This document shows, piece by piece, positions 9,299 to 20,264 of a stretch of DNA of 64,000 nucleotides. The stretch is from Rhizobium deserti (GTDB lineage Bacteria; Pseudomonadota; Alphaproteobacteria; Rhizobiales; Rhizobiaceae), in NCBI RefSeq assembly GCF_004358025.1, contig NZ_SMTL01000002.1, forward strand, positions 1,093,939 through 1,157,938, read 5' to 3'. Made by a program: the position numbers and the translations under genes. The notes under the pieces were generated by a model. It did no database searches. It was not told the DNA's origin and saw only the letters and a program-made list of their open reading frames with translations. Within the stretch, counting starts at the first letter, position 1. Each line of letters starts with the position of its first letter.

Positions 9299-9985
9299 AT
9301 GAATTCGGGCAAGATGCTGGTCGCCACCGCATGCATGATGGCGGCATTGATCACCACGACGGCCGAGGCGCAGACGGCGAGTGCGGCCAAGCCGCAGACG
9401 ACGGCCAGTGACGCTGTGCCTTCGGTTCGCTCAAAAGCGGTTCCGGAACGGTACAAGCGGCGCGCCGTCCGCTTCACCACCAACGAGGCACCCGGCACCA
9501 TCATCGTCGATACGAACAACAAATTCCTCTACTATATCGAGGGCGCCGGCAAGGCGACGCGCTACGGCATCGGTGTCGGCCGCGAGGGCTTTGGATGGTC
9601 GGGCGTTGTCGCGATCGGCCGCAAGGAAGAGTGGCCCTCCTGGACGCCGCCCGCCGAAATGCGGGTTCGCGAACGCCGTGCCGGTCGGATCCTGCCCGCC
9701 GTGCAGGAAGGTGGTCCCAACAATCCGCTCGGCGCCCGCGCCATGTATCTCTACAAGGGCGGCCGCGACACGATCTTCCGCATCCACGGCACCAACCAGC
9801 CTTGGACCATCGGGCTCAACATGTCGTCGGGCTGCATCCGCATGATGAATAAGGATGTCGAGCATCTTTACGATCGCGCTGCGGTCGGCGCCAAGGTCGT
9901 CGTCATCGGCCCCGGCAACAAGCAGGGCAATGTCGCCTTCGAAGACCGCGGCATGGACGTTTTCCGCACCATTTTCGGCGGTTGA
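9299..9985 (+). CDS. L,D-transpeptidase (YkuD domain), exported, second copy
   Basis: A 228-residue paralogue of the preceding gene: signal peptide (cleavage near AEA-Q), a short linker, and a YkuD domain with HGTNQPWTIGLNMSSGCIRM. The ATG at 9299 follows GGGGG at about 8 bases; an earlier in-frame TTG at 9269 would spoil the signal peptide. The two genes share the start of the domain (PGTI-V-DTNN-FLY) but not the linker, which points to an old tandem duplication. A 146-base gap suggests a separate promoter. A strong terminator follows. Confidence 0.9.
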   Translation: MNSGKMLVATACMMAALITTTAEAQTASAAKPQTTASDAVPSVRSKAVPERYKRRAVRFTTNEAPGTIIVDTNNKFLYYIEGAGKATRYGIGVGREGFGWSGVVAIGRKEEWPSWTPPAEMRVRERRAGRILPAVQEGGPNNPLGARAMYLYKGGRDTIFRIHGTNQPWTIGLNMSSGCIRMMNKDVEHLYDRAAVGAKVVVIGPGNKQGNVAFEDRGMDVFRTIFGG

Positions 9986-10023
9986 TCCTCAGCCTGCAGC
10001 AATAGAACTGGACCGAGGCCGCC

Positions 10024-11334
<1,311 letters not shown>

Positions 11335-11339
11335 CCAGG

Positions 11340-12533
11340 TTATCCCATCTTGCCCGGGCTGAAAATGCCGCCTGGGTCGAGCTTCTGCTTCACCCGCGCC
11401 GAAAGTTGCGCCACCGCGTCCGGCTGCGGCTCAAAGGCAGGACATTGCGTCCGCACAGTCGCCGACGCCCTGACCAGCGTCGCATGCCCGCCCCCGAGCG
11501 CGCGGATAAAGCGCCGCAGCAGCTCCGCTTCCGGATCGGCCTCCATGCGCATCCAGATCAAGCCACCCTGCCAATCGTAGAAGGCGTCGACGCCGGCCTC
11601 AAGCCGGAGCGCCGCCACCAGTTGATGGCCGGCAGACGGCGCCACGGAAACCCGCCAGAGCGGCTTCTGACTGTTATCCGCATAGGGATGAACATCCCGA
11701 ATTTCCTGCCACAACGTTCGACTTTCATCCGCATCCAGCCGGGCAATCGGCCCGAAGGCCTGCATGACCGCGGCCAGCTTTTCGCTCCGCACGGAAACGG
11801 AAGCGGCAAGACCTTCCAGCCGCAGAACCGTCGCCTCTCCATCGGGAAGCGAGCCGGACAGAAACCGATGCCGCACGGTCTGCGGCAGATGTGCGGCTCC
11901 GGAAACCTCGACCGGCAGAGCCAGGGCAGCGGCCATGGCCTTGGCGGCGCCGGCATCATCCAGACCGGAGATGACGATGGTTTCTGCTGTCTGCGGCACA
12001 GGCAGCACCCGGAAGGTGACTTCGGTCAGGAAGCCGAGCGTGCCATGAGACCCCGCCAGCAGCTTCACGAGGTCGAGGCCGGTGACATTCTTCATCACCC
12101 TGCCGCCGGCCCGGATCACTTCGCCTTTTCCGTTGATGAAGCGGATGCCGAGCAGGCTGTCACGGGCGGCTCCGCTCACGAAACGGCGGGGCCCCGAGAC
12201 ATTGGCGGCAAATACGCCGCCTATGGTCGGTTCGCCGCCGGTGCCCATGATGCCGCGATGGTCCATGGGCTCGAAGGCGAGCATCTGCCGGTTGGCGGCG
12301 AGTGCCGCCTCGATTTCAGCAAGCGGCGTTCCTGACCGGGCGGTCACGACCATTTCGGCGGGATCGTAATCGACGATGCCGGACAGTGCGCGGGAACTGA
12401 CTGTTTCAGCGGTTTCCGTGACATTGCCGAAGCCTGCGCGCGTATTGCCGCCGCAAAGCCCGAGCGTCTTGCCGTCGGTTGCGGCGGTGCGGATGACATA
12501 GGCTGCATCGGCTTCGGTGTGAGGGGTCAGCAA
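11340..12533 (-). CDS. glcE: Glycolate oxidase FAD-binding subunit GlcE
   Basis: A 397-residue FAD-binding (PCMH-type) protein. GGNTRAGFG near residue 28 and GTGGEPTIGGVFAANVSGPRR near residue 100 are the FAD-contacting stretches, and the C-terminal FAD-oxidase domain is shorter than in GlcD. It is the second flavoprotein of the glycolate oxidase complex. It lies 70 bases after glcD and 5 bases before glcF. The length and order match the E. coli glcDEF set. Confidence 0.94.
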   Translation of the reverse strand: MLTPHTEADAAYVIRTAATDGKTLGLCGGNTRAGFGNVTETAETVSSRALSGIVDYDPAEMVVTARSGTPLAEIEAALAANRQMLAFEPMDHRGIMGTGGEPTIGGVFAANVSGPRRFVSGAARDSLLGIRFINGKGEVIRAGGRVMKNVTGLDLVKLLAGSHGTLGFLTEVTFRVLPVPQTAETIVISGLDDAGAAKAMAAALALPVEVSGAAHLPQTVRHRFLSGSLPDGEATVLRLEGLAASVSVRSEKLAAVMQAFGPIARLDADESRTLWQEIRDVHPYADNSQKPLWRVSVAPSAGHQLVAALRLEAGVDAFYDWQGGLIWMRMEADPEAELLRRFIRALGGGHATLVRASATVRTQCPAFEPQPDAVAQLSARVKQKLDPGGIFSPGKMG

Positions 12534-12603
12534 ACAGGCCCCCTTGCCGCATAACCTTCCCGCCGTATCGCACTATCTTTTGAAGGATAAGGCTGCATCG
12601 TGT

Positions 12604-14037
12604 TCACGCTCTCCCATCCAGCGGAAAGACCTTGGACGGGTTCATGATCCAGCCTTCGTCGAAGGCGGCGCGCACCGCCATCTGCTGATGAAGATCCACC
12701 TCGGAATACTGGTGGCGCATCAGATCGCGCTTTTCGATGCCGACGCCGTGTTCGCCGGTCAGGCAGCCGCCCGCGTCGACACAGAGCTTGAGGATCTCGT
12801 TGCCCGCTGCCTCCGCCTTGGCGGCGTCAGCCGGATCATTAGCATTGAAGAGGATCAAGGGATGCATGTTGCCGTCGCCCGCATGGAAGACATTGGCGAC
12901 CCGCAAGCCAAAACTTTCGACGATCTCGGCCGTCTTGTTGAGGACGTAGGACAGCTTGCTGAGCGGCACGGTTCCGTCCATGCAGATATAGTCGGCAATG
13001 CGGCCGGTTGCGCCGAAGGCCGATTTGCGGCCTTTCCAGATGAGCGCCGCTTCGGTTGCCGACTGGCACTCGCGCACCGTCTTGACCTGGTGGCGGCGTG
13101 CGATCTCGACAATGCTTTGCAGCATGGCATCCATTTCGGCTTCGGATCCCTCCACCTCGACGATCAGCAGTGCGGCGACATCAAGGGGGTAGCCGGCATG
13201 GGCGAAGGCTTCGCAGATCTCGATTGCCGGCTTGTCCATGAATTCGATCGCCACGGGTATGATGCCGGAGGCGATGATATCGGCGACGCAGGCGCCCGCC
13301 GCTTCGGAGGCTTCAAAGCCGAACAGGACTGGCCTTGCCCCCTCCGGCTTGGCAATCAGCCGCACCGTCGCCTCGGTCACGATGCCGAGCTGTCCTTCCG
13401 AGCCGCAGATCAGGCCAAGCAGGTCATAGCCTGAAGCATCCAGATGCTTGCCGCCAAGCTCGATCACCGCACCATCGACCAGAACCATCTTCACGCCCAG
13501 AAGATTGTTGGTGGTAACGCCGTATTTGAGACAGTGAGCACCGCCGGAATTCATGCCGATATTGCCGCCGATCGTACAGGCCAGCTGCGAGCTCGGGTCC
13601 GGAGCATAGAAGAAGCCGTCTGTTCCGACCGCCTCGGATATGCTCAGATTGGTAACGCCCGCCTGCACGGTGGCGGTGCGGTTGGCATAATCCAGCTCGA
13701 GGATGCGGGCCATCTTCGACAAGCACAGGACCACCGCATCCTCCTGAGGGATGGCGCCGCCGGAAAGAGATGTTCCTGCCCCGCGCGGCACCACGGGCAC
13801 ACCGTAACGGTGACAGTATTTCAGCACGGCAGCCACCTGCGCAGTCGTTTTGGGCAAGGCGACGGCAAGCGGAAGCCGCCGATAGGAGACGAAGGCGTCG
13901 GTCTCGAAGGGCACCAGCTCGCGCGCCTCATGCACCAGACATTCCGGCGGCAAGAGTTCGGCGAGATCCGTCACGATCGCCGCTCGCCGCGACATGACGG
14001 AATCCCGCGGCGGCAGAAACTGAATTGCCTCTGACAT
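12604..14037 (-). CDS. glcD: Glycolate oxidase subunit GlcD
   Basis: The 477-residue catalytic flavoprotein oxidises glycolate (or D-lactate) to glyoxylate. The PCMH FAD-binding signature is seen as VPRGAGTSLSGGAIP and IGGNIGMNSGGAHCLKYGVT, and the C-terminal domain ends with the conserved GEHGVGIEKRDLM. The start at 14037 is chosen over a frame that extends to 14172 because GGGGAGGA lies just upstream and homologues begin here. It opens the glcDEF operon. The 298 bases upstream to the Nudix gene hold its promoter; no regulator gene such as glcC is adjacent. Confidence 0.95.
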   Translation of the reverse strand: MSEAIQFLPPRDSVMSRRAAIVTDLAELLPPECLVHEARELVPFETDAFVSYRRLPLAVALPKTTAQVAAVLKYCHRYGVPVVPRGAGTSLSGGAIPQEDAVVLCLSKMARILELDYANRTATVQAGVTNLSISEAVGTDGFFYAPDPSSQLACTIGGNIGMNSGGAHCLKYGVTTNNLLGVKMVLVDGAVIELGGKHLDASGYDLLGLICGSEGQLGIVTEATVRLIAKPEGARPVLFGFEASEAAGACVADIIASGIIPVAIEFMDKPAIEICEAFAHAGYPLDVAALLIVEVEGSEAEMDAMLQSIVEIARRHQVKTVRECQSATEAALIWKGRKSAFGATGRIADYICMDGTVPLSKLSYVLNKTAEIVESFGLRVANVFHAGDGNMHPLILFNANDPADAAKAEAAGNEILKLCVDAGGCLTGEHGVGIEKRDLMRHQYSEVDLHQQMAVRAAFDEGWIMNPSKVFPLDGRA

Positions 14038-14335
14038 GTTTCCTCCCCAATCCTCCACCTCACATATCCCATGATCGGCGGGGCTGTTCAACGTTTCTTC
14101 CTTGGGCGTCGCATTTAGACCAGCACCACGCACACTGAAGCAGTAACCCAGCAAAAATGAACACCTGTGCAAAGTTAGCGATTGACCTGCAACTATCAGC
14201 CTTCAGAATGGTTTGTGATGGTGCGCAGCCGGTTGATTCTCCGCAAAAAAAGACCGTGGTCTCTCGTTAATGCTCGCGCAAGCTCTATATATTAGCAATA
14301 CACTATCGACGGAGGAACCGCAGAAGTTGGGCCTT

Positions 14336-14833
14336 ATGGATCGAGTCAGCAGCAATCTTCGGCTGATGTTGCAGCGCCCCCCGCGCCAGCAATACGCCGC
14401 GCTCTGCTATCGGATGAAGAAGAAGCAGGGACAAGTTGAAGTTCTTGTTGCCACCAGCCGGGATACTGGCCGTTGGGTGATCCCGAAAGGCTGGCCGATG
14501 ACCGACAAAAAGGCTCATCAGGTCGCGGAGCGGGAAGCCTTCGAGGAAGTCGGCGTCAAGGGCAAGGTCGAAAAGGACGTGCTCGGCTTCTACAATTACC
14601 GAAAGACGCTGGACAGCGGCCTGAAGATTCCGGTGCGGGTCCAGGTGCATGCCCTGGAAGTTCATGACTGCGTCAAGAATTTTCCTGAGAAGGGGTCTCG
14701 AGTGATCGAGTGGGTTTCCCCCGAAGAAGCTGCCAACCGCGTCAACGAACCGGAGCTCAAAATGCTGATGCTTCAGTTCGCCGAGAGAATGCAGCACGGC
14801 CATCGCGCCCTTCCCGCCAAGGCGGCCAGCTGA
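14336..14833 (+). CDS. Nudix hydrolase, diphosphoinositol-phosphatase-like
   Basis: A Nudix protein of about 165 residues. The Nudix box reads GWPMTDKK...REAFEEVGV; the catalytic R-E-x-x-E-E core is intact, while the first Glu of the consensus is Lys. The preceding WVIPKGWP is typical of the DIPP-like alphaproteobacterial subgroup that acts on nucleoside or inositol polyphosphates; the substrate is inferred. The start is uncertain: a TTG at 14327 sits 11 bases after GGAGG (14311-14315), and an ATG at 14270 also opens the frame. It stands alone between glcD and the phosphate transporter. Confidence 0.82.
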   Translation: MDRVSSNLRLMLQRPPRQQYAALCYRMKKKQGQVEVLVATSRDTGRWVIPKGWPMTDKKAHQVAEREAFEEVGVKGKVEKDVLGFYNYRKTLDSGLKIPVRVQVHALEVHDCVKNFPEKGSRVIEWVSPEEAANRVNEPELKMLMLQFAERMQHGHRALPAKAAS

Positions 14834-14956
14834 CCTTGCATCCCCACAATATTGCGTTCTGGGCTCGGCGCGCGTAAGCGGAGCCGAGACTTCTACCCAT
14901 GAGGCGGCAAGCGGTGGTTGCCGATCGTCCGCCTCGGATCCACGCAGGACGAAGAC

Positions 14957-16462
14957 ATGCCCCAGAGACGGCCGCGTTTAGCAAAGCCGACGCTAGACAA
15001 GGATCTGGAAAAGCTTTCTTCCGTGGAAGAAGCCACGCGTCAAACGTCGCGCAGCCTCGCTGCTCCGGGAACGGCGCTGCTGTTCATCATCCTGGTCGCC
15101 ATTTTCGCCGCCTCCTATGTCACAGGTCAGCCCGGAGCCGTCGTGGTCATCGCCGCGGCCGCGCTCGCTGCCTATATGGCGATGAATATCGGCGCCAATG
15201 ACGTAACCAATAATATCGGCGCTGCGGTCGGCGCTCGGGCGATGAGCATGGCCTTCGGTCTCGGCCTGGCGGCCGTCTTCGAAGTGGCCGGGGCCGTCTT
15301 GGCCGGGCGTGGCGTCGCCAGCACGATCGCCAACGGTATCGTTCAAAGCGCGGTCATCGACGATCCGAATGTGATGATCTGGGCGATGATGGCTGCACTT
15401 TTGTCCGCAGCGCTGCTCATCAACGTGGCGACATGGCTCGGTGCGCCGATTTCCACCACCCATTCGATCGTCGGCAGCGTCACGGGTGCCGGCATTGCCG
15501 CAGCCGGCCTGTCTGCTGTCAATTGGTCGATGCTAGCAGGCATAACCGCAAGCTGGGTCGTCTCGCCGATCCTCGGGGCAGTGATTGCGGCCGCCTTCCT
15601 TTTCCTCATCAAGGAAACCATCATCTACCGCGAGGACAAGATCGCAGCGGCACGTCGATGGGTGCCGATCCTGATCGGCGCAATGGCTGGAGCCTTTGCC
15701 GGCTATCTCGCGCTGCTTGGACTTGGACAGCTTGTGTCCGTCTCGGCACCGGTCGCGACGCTCATCGCTGTCACCTGCGGCTTGATCTCCTGGCGACTGC
15801 TGATCCCCCTGATCGCGCACCAAGCCGAGGGTCTGGAGAACCGCAACCAGTCCCTGCGCAAGCTGTTCCGGCTTCCTCTGGTATTTGCCGCCGCACTGCT
15901 TTCCTTTGCACATGGCGCCAACGACGTTTCCAACGCGATCGGGCCTTTGGCGGCGATCGTCGCGGCAGCCCAGCGCGGTGCAGGGGCCGGTGCCAATGTG
16001 CCGTTGTGGGAACTGGTGGTGGGTGGCGTCGGCATTTCGCTCGGCCTGCTGCTCTATGGGCCGAAACTGGTGACGCTGGTCGGCGCGGAAATCACCAAGC
16101 TCAACCCGATGCGCGCCTTTTGCGTCTCCCTGTCGACGGCGATGACCGTTCTCGTGGCGTCCTGGATCGGCATGCCCGTTTCCTCCACCCACATTGCCGT
16201 CGGAGCCGTGTTCGGCGTCGGCTTTTTCCGCGAATGGTATACCCGCCATTCCCGCCGCCGCTACGAATATATCCGCGTGCGGGCCGGCAAGGATATCGAC
16301 GCACCCGAACCTTTCGAACGCAATGACGAGGAAGTGACCCGGCGCTACCTTGTCAGGCGCTCGCATTTCCTGAGCATCATCGCCGCCTGGATGATTACCC
16401 TCCCGGCCGCAGCCGCTCTTGCGGCTCTGTTGGCATCGGCTATGTTTGCCTTGTTCCTTTGA
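14957..16462 (+). CDS. Inorganic phosphate transporter, PiT family
   Basis: A 501-residue membrane protein of the PiT/PHO4 family, importing phosphate (as a metal-phosphate complex) with protons. The two family signatures are duplicated as expected: [14 protein letters not shown] near residue 90 and [18 protein letters not shown] near residue 320. The paired ISTTHSIVG and VSSTHIAVG motifs are also present. About 11 to 12 membrane spans are seen, with a hydrophilic N terminus of about 40 residues. ATG 14957 follows AGGA at 7 bases. It is probably co-transcribed with rsmE, 10 bases downstream. Confidence 0.92.
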   Translation: MPQRRPRLAKPTLDKDLEKLSSVEEATRQTSRSLAAPGTALLFIILVAIFAASYVTGQPGAVVVIAAAALAAYMAMNIGANDVTNNIGAAVGARAMSMAFGLGLAAVFEVAGAVLAGRGVASTIANGIVQSAVIDDPNVMIWAMMAALLSAALLINVATWLGAPISTTHSIVGSVTGAGIAAAGLSAVNWSMLAGITASWVVSPILGAVIAAAFLFLIKETIIYREDKIAAARRWVPILIGAMAGAFAGYLALLGLGQLVSVSAPVATLIAVTCGLISWRLLIPLIAHQAEGLENRNQSLRKLFRLPLVFAAALLSFAHGANDVSNAIGPLAAIVAAAQRGAGAGANVPLWELVVGGVGISLGLLLYGPKLVTLVGAEITKLNPMRAFCVSLSTAMTVLVASWIGMPVSSTHIAVGAVFGVGFFREWYTRHSRRRYEYIRVRAGKDIDAPEPFERNDEEVTRRYLVRRSHFLSIIAAWMITLPAAAALAALLASAMFALFL

Positions 16463-16472
16463 GAGAAGCTCC

Positions 16473-17210
16473 ATGCGCGCCAATTTCCGGATGCAGAGGC
16501 TGTTCATCGACGCGCCGCTTGGCCCTGATGAACAGGTCTCAGTCTCCGCCGAGCAGTTCAACTATCTCGCCAATGTACTGCGGATGGAGGAAGGCGCCGA
16601 AATCCTTGCGTTCAACGGTCGAGATGGCGAATGGAAGACCAGGCTCACCTTTCCGAGCCGCAAGAAAATCCTGCTGGAGCCGGTTGAACAGGTCAGGTCG
16701 CAGCCCGGCGCTTGCGACCTGCATTATCTGTTTGCGCCGCTGAAGGTGGGCCGGCTCGATTATCTGGTGCAAAAGGCGGTCGAGATGGGAGCCGGCGTCC
16801 TGCAGCCGGTGATGACGCAACACGTCCAGGGCAAGATCACCAGCCTGGAAAGATTACAGGCCAATGCGATCGAGGCGGCCGAACAATGCGGCATCCTTTC
16901 AGTACCCCAGGTCTTGCCGCCCAGGAAGCTCGTGGATCTGCTGGAGGCATGGCCCGAAGACCGGCGCATCGTCTTCTGCGACGAGGGAGACCAGGGCCAG
17001 AACCCCTTGCCGATCCTTTCCGCCATCAAGGAAACCAAGCTCGCCCTGCTAGTCGGGCCGGAAGGTGGTTTTTCCGAAGACGAAAGAGCCATGCTGCGGG
17101 CGCTGCCCTTCGTCACCGCCATTCCGCTTGGACCGCGCATTTTGCGGGCCGACACGGCAGCCGTCGCGGCACTGGCCGTGCTGCAGGCGACGGTTGGGGA
17201 CTGGCGCTGA
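16473..17210 (+). CDS. rsmE: 16S rRNA (uracil-1498-N3)-methyltransferase
   Basis: RsmE methylates U1498 of 16S rRNA using SAM. The 245-residue protein has the N-terminal PUA-like part ([12 protein letters not shown]) and a C-terminal SPOUT knot, visible as [13 protein letters not shown] and [16 protein letters not shown]. The ATG at 16473 follows GAGAGAAG; an earlier in-frame start lies inside the transporter gene and is rejected. It sits 10 bases after the phosphate transporter and 125 bases before gshA, an order often seen in rhizobia. Confidence 0.94.
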   Translation: MRANFRMQRLFIDAPLGPDEQVSVSAEQFNYLANVLRMEEGAEILAFNGRDGEWKTRLTFPSRKKILLEPVEQVRSQPGACDLHYLFAPLKVGRLDYLVQKAVEMGAGVLQPVMTQHVQGKITSLERLQANAIEAAEQCGILSVPQVLPPRKLVDLLEAWPEDRRIVFCDEGDQGQNPLPILSAIKETKLALLVGPEGGFSEDERAMLRALPFVTAIPLGPRILRADTAAVAALAVLQATVGDWR

Positions 17211-17335
17211 ACCATGCCCCGGAAAGGCGCTATTTTCTGAAGCGATCTTGAAAGAAATTCACTTGCACCGCAGCTCATTCCGGTCCAAGCAGCCGGACAA
17301 TCGTCCAGATCAGGCATTCGACCAAGGTAACTTTC

Positions 17336-18709
17336 ATGGCCCGTGATACCACCGACCAGACCCCGCTCTCCTCGGTATCCGAGCTTTCGGACTACCTGGC
17401 GCAGGGCTCGCGTCCGAAGGAGCAATTCCGCATCGGCACGGAGCACGAGAAGTTCGCCTTCTTCCGGACCGACCACAGTCCCGTTCCCTATTTCGGCGAT
17501 GCCAGCATTTCGGCGCTGCTGAAGGGCATGCAGGAAAAGCTCGGCTGGGAACCGATCATGGACCGTGGCAATATCATCGGTCTCGGTGAGCAATCGGGCA
17601 TGGGCGCCATTTCGATCGAGCCAGGCGGCCAGTTCGAACTGTCCGGTGCGCCGGTGGAAACCCTTCACGAGACCTGTCGGGAATCCAACAGGCACCTCGC
17701 CCTGGTGAAGGAGATCGCCGAACCGATGGGGATCCGCTTCCTGGGCCTCGGCGGCAGCCCGGAATGGACGCTTGAGCAGACGCCGCGCATGCCGAAATCC
17801 CGCTACGAGATCATGACGCGCTACATGCCGAAGGTCGGCACAAAAGGCCTTGACATGATGTACCGCACCTGCACCATCCAGGTTAATCTCGACTTCTCCT
17901 CCGAAGCGGACATGGCGGCGAAGATGCGGGTGTCGATGAAGCTGCAGTCGATCGCGACCGCCCTCTTCGCCTCTTCGCCCTTCACCGAAGGCAAGCCGAA
18001 CGGCCTTCTTTCCTGGCGCGGGGACATCTGGCGCGACACGGACAACCGCCGATCCGGCGTGCTGCCCTTCGTGTTCGGGAATGATTTCGGCTTTCATTCC
18101 TATGTGGAATGGGCGCTCGACGTGCCCATGTATTTCGTGGTGCGAGACGGCAAGTATCACGACTGCACGCATGTCACCTTCCGCCAATTCATGAACGGAG
18201 CGCTGAAAGGTGAGCTTGCCGATTGGGAACCCAATCTCGGCGACTGGACCAATCACCTGTCGACGCTCTTTCCCGATGTCCGGCTGAAGCGGTTCCTGGA
18301 AATGCGAGGGGCCGACGGCGGGCCGTGGCGGCGCATCTGCGCCCTGCCCGCCTTCTGGGTCGGTCTGCTTTACGACGACACGGCGCTGGCGGATGCCGAT
18401 GCGCTGACCCGCGACTGGACGGCTGACGACGTCACGGCCATGCGCAACGCCGTGCCCACCAAAGGGCTTGCTGCCGAAATCCGCAGCAGATCGGTGCTGG
18501 ATGTTGCCCGCGACGCTGTCGCCATCGCAAAGGCCGGCCTGAAGAGCCGCCACCGCCTCAACGGCGACGGCCAGGACGAGAGCATATTCCTGCAGCCGCT
18601 CGACGAGGTTCTCGCCAAGAAGGCGACCATGGCGGAAGACATGCTGGCACTGTATCACGGGCGCTGGAACGGCTCGGTTCTCCCCGTCTTCGACGAATAT
18701 CAATATTAG
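17336..18709 (+). CDS. gshA: Glutamate-cysteine ligase
   Basis: GshA joins glutamate and cysteine with ATP, the first and rate-limiting step of glutathione synthesis. The 457-residue protein belongs to the plant/alphaproteobacterial class (GCS2), not the E. coli class. Family stretches include RIGTEHEKFAFF near residue 32, IEPGGQFELSGAP, MPKVGTKGLDMMYRTCTIQV and the C-terminal DEVLAKKATMAEDML. An AAGG ribosome site lies 7 bases before the ATG. Confidence 0.95.
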   Translation: MARDTTDQTPLSSVSELSDYLAQGSRPKEQFRIGTEHEKFAFFRTDHSPVPYFGDASISALLKGMQEKLGWEPIMDRGNIIGLGEQSGMGAISIEPGGQFELSGAPVETLHETCRESNRHLALVKEIAEPMGIRFLGLGGSPEWTLEQTPRMPKSRYEIMTRYMPKVGTKGLDMMYRTCTIQVNLDFSSEADMAAKMRVSMKLQSIATALFASSPFTEGKPNGLLSWRGDIWRDTDNRRSGVLPFVFGNDFGFHSYVEWALDVPMYFVVRDGKYHDCTHVTFRQFMNGALKGELADWEPNLGDWTNHLSTLFPDVRLKRFLEMRGADGGPWRRICALPAFWVGLLYDDTALADADALTRDWTADDVTAMRNAVPTKGLAAEIRSRSVLDVARDAVAIAKAGLKSRHRLNGDGQDESIFLQPLDEVLAKKATMAEDMLALYHGRWNGSVLPVFDEYQY

Positions 18710-18799
18710 AAGAGACCAACGCAGCAGCGGAAAAAGGCCGTTTGCGCCGACCGGTTTCCGGATATAGTGACCTCGTCACCAGATCCGGAAGGAGCGTCC

Positions 18800-19684
18800 A
18801 TGCTGCCACTCTTCGACATGATGCTGCAGGCGCAGAACGGCGAAGGCATGCAGGCCATGGCAAAGCAGTTCGGTCTGGCGCAGGAGCAGGCGGCGCAGGC
18901 TATGGCGGCGCTAATGCCGGCCTTTTCTTCCGGACTGAAGCGGACCAGCGCCAACCCCTACGACCTCAGCGCCCTGATGAACACGATATTCACCGGAAGC
19001 TATGCCCAGTATTTCGACGACGTAACGAAATCCTTCATGCCGCAGGGCATGTCCGACGGGAATGCCGTGTTGCAAACACTGTTCGGTTCGCAGGAGATTT
19101 TGCGCGCCATTGCCGCACAAGCCGAGCAGTTGACCGGCATCAGCCAGGACATCTTGGCTAAGATGATGCCCGTCCTGGCCGGGACGATGATGGGTGGCCT
19201 CTTCAAGCAGATGACGGGCCAGATTCCCGCCTCCAACGAAGCCATGGCAGCGGCGATGGCACGGATGAACCAGCAATGGCTCGAGGGCCTGGGTCTGCAG
19301 CCCAAGGCAGCGCAGCAACCGGCAAGCAATCCGCTCGACAATCCCTTCGCCCAGGCAATGCGCTCCATGTGGGGCCTCGACAAGCCGGAACAGCCGCAAC
19401 CATCGGGCCAGGCGTCCTTCGTCGACAATCCCTTCGGCAAGGCATTCCAAGACTTGATGGGAGGCGGATTTGCCTTAGGGCAGCCGGCGGCGACCTCTGC
19501 CGGCACTTCCAAAGACAAGACGGCAGCCGAAACCAATCCCTACCAGGACATGATGAACAGCATGTTCGATACCGGTCTTGAGGTGCAAAAGAGCTATCAG
19601 GCGAATATGGAAGCCATTCTCGACCGCTATATGGGAAGCGGCTCAGGGTATAAGCCTGCAGCGGCCGGCGTAAAACCGGAATAA
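18800..19684 (+). CDS. Hypothetical protein with repeated NP[FY] motifs
   Basis: A 294-residue protein without signal peptide or membrane helix, rich in Met, Gln and Ala. The middle part (MMPVLAGTMMGGLFKQM) resembles the DUF937 helical repeat. A short motif occurs four times: NPYDLSALMNTIF, NPFAQAMRSMW, NPFGKAFQDLMGG and NPYQDMMNSMFDTG, that is NP[FY] followed by an amphipathic Met-rich segment. It has some likeness to phasin or PHA-synthase-associated proteins, but this is not proven. GGAAGGAG precedes the ATG at 18800. Confidence 0.7.
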   Translation: MLPLFDMMLQAQNGEGMQAMAKQFGLAQEQAAQAMAALMPAFSSGLKRTSANPYDLSALMNTIFTGSYAQYFDDVTKSFMPQGMSDGNAVLQTLFGSQEILRAIAAQAEQLTGISQDILAKMMPVLAGTMMGGLFKQMTGQIPASNEAMAAAMARMNQQWLEGLGLQPKAAQQPASNPLDNPFAQAMRSMWGLDKPEQPQPSGQASFVDNPFGKAFQDLMGGGFALGQPAATSAGTSKDKTAAETNPYQDMMNSMFDTGLEVQKSYQANMEAILDRYMGSGSGYKPAAAGVKPE

Positions 19685-19715
19685 AAAGAGCCCGGCGCGG
19701 ATCAACCGGCCGGGC
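19682..19715 (-). terminator. Intrinsic terminator for the DUF1127 gene
   Basis: Read on the minus strand, GCCCGG and CCGGGC (positions 19715-19710 and 19695-19690) form a stem followed by a T-rich tract (complement of AAAAAG). It lies 50 bases after the DUF1127 stop. The stem is only six pairs with a 14-base loop, so strength is moderate. Confidence 0.5.
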
Positions 19716-19765
19716 AAGCAGCAGGGCTATTGGCTATCACCCTGCGGGGAAATGTGAGGCGCAGC

Positions 19766-20065
19766 TCAGCGATTGGCTGGCCGTGCAAAGCGCGTGCGTG
19801 ACCGTTCCCTGGCTGCGCGTGAAAGAAGTAGTGACGGATCGTCGAGAAGGCCGCTGCGCTCGAGCGCTATGACAACATCGTACCGGGTAATTCCGATATC
19901 GTCGAGTTGACGATCATCCATGTCGTGAAGGCTGTTGGCGCTGACACGGTTTCGAAGGGCACGCCATACGGATTTCGTTCGCGACAGCACGAGGCCGAGA
20001 CGGGTCGTGCCGCCCAAGGGTTCGTGTAGAAGCTTCAGTTCGGCTCCGCATTCGGTCGTGCGCAT
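19766..20065 (-). CDS. DUF1127 (YjiS-like) small protein
   Basis: A 99-residue basic protein with a DUF1127 domain from about residue 36 to 75, recognisable by LHDMDDRQLDDIGITRYDV, the D-x-R-x-L-x-D-I-G-I-x-R motif. Small DUF1127 proteins in rhizobia and Agrobacterium affect sRNA turnover, phosphate and stress responses; a role here is inferred. The ribosome site AAGGA lies 8 bases before the ATG. The gene is divergent from the LysR gene at 20265. Confidence 0.8.
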   Translation of the reverse strand: MRTTECGAELKLLHEPLGGTTRLGLVLSRTKSVWRALRNRVSANSLHDMDDRQLDDIGITRYDVVIALERSGLLDDPSLLLSRAARERSRTRFARPANR

Positions 20066-20264
20066 TGGATTATCCTTTCATCAGGCACGAGTATGGGCGC
20101 CCCCTGCCGCGTCTGACGGCAGAGGCTCCCGGTCTTTCTGGCCATCATATTCGGCGGCCGGCAGTGGATCGTGATTTGCAATCCGGTTATCGCTGAAAAT
20201 CTATTGATCAGTCCAACGAATGTTTCTAATGGTTAGCATCAAACGCTCTGATGGGTGATCTTGT

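Noticed and set aside
14846..14893. Hairpin CTCGGC/GCCGAG before the phosphate transporter, considered as a riboswitch
   Set aside because: Only one short stem is visible and it matches no riboswitch core I recognise.
15533..16561. 342-codon open frame on the minus strand
   Set aside because: It is antisense to the phosphate transporter and rsmE.
16760..18703. 647-codon open frame on the minus strand
   Set aside because: It is antisense to rsmE and gshA, with no ribosome site and no protein-like motifs.
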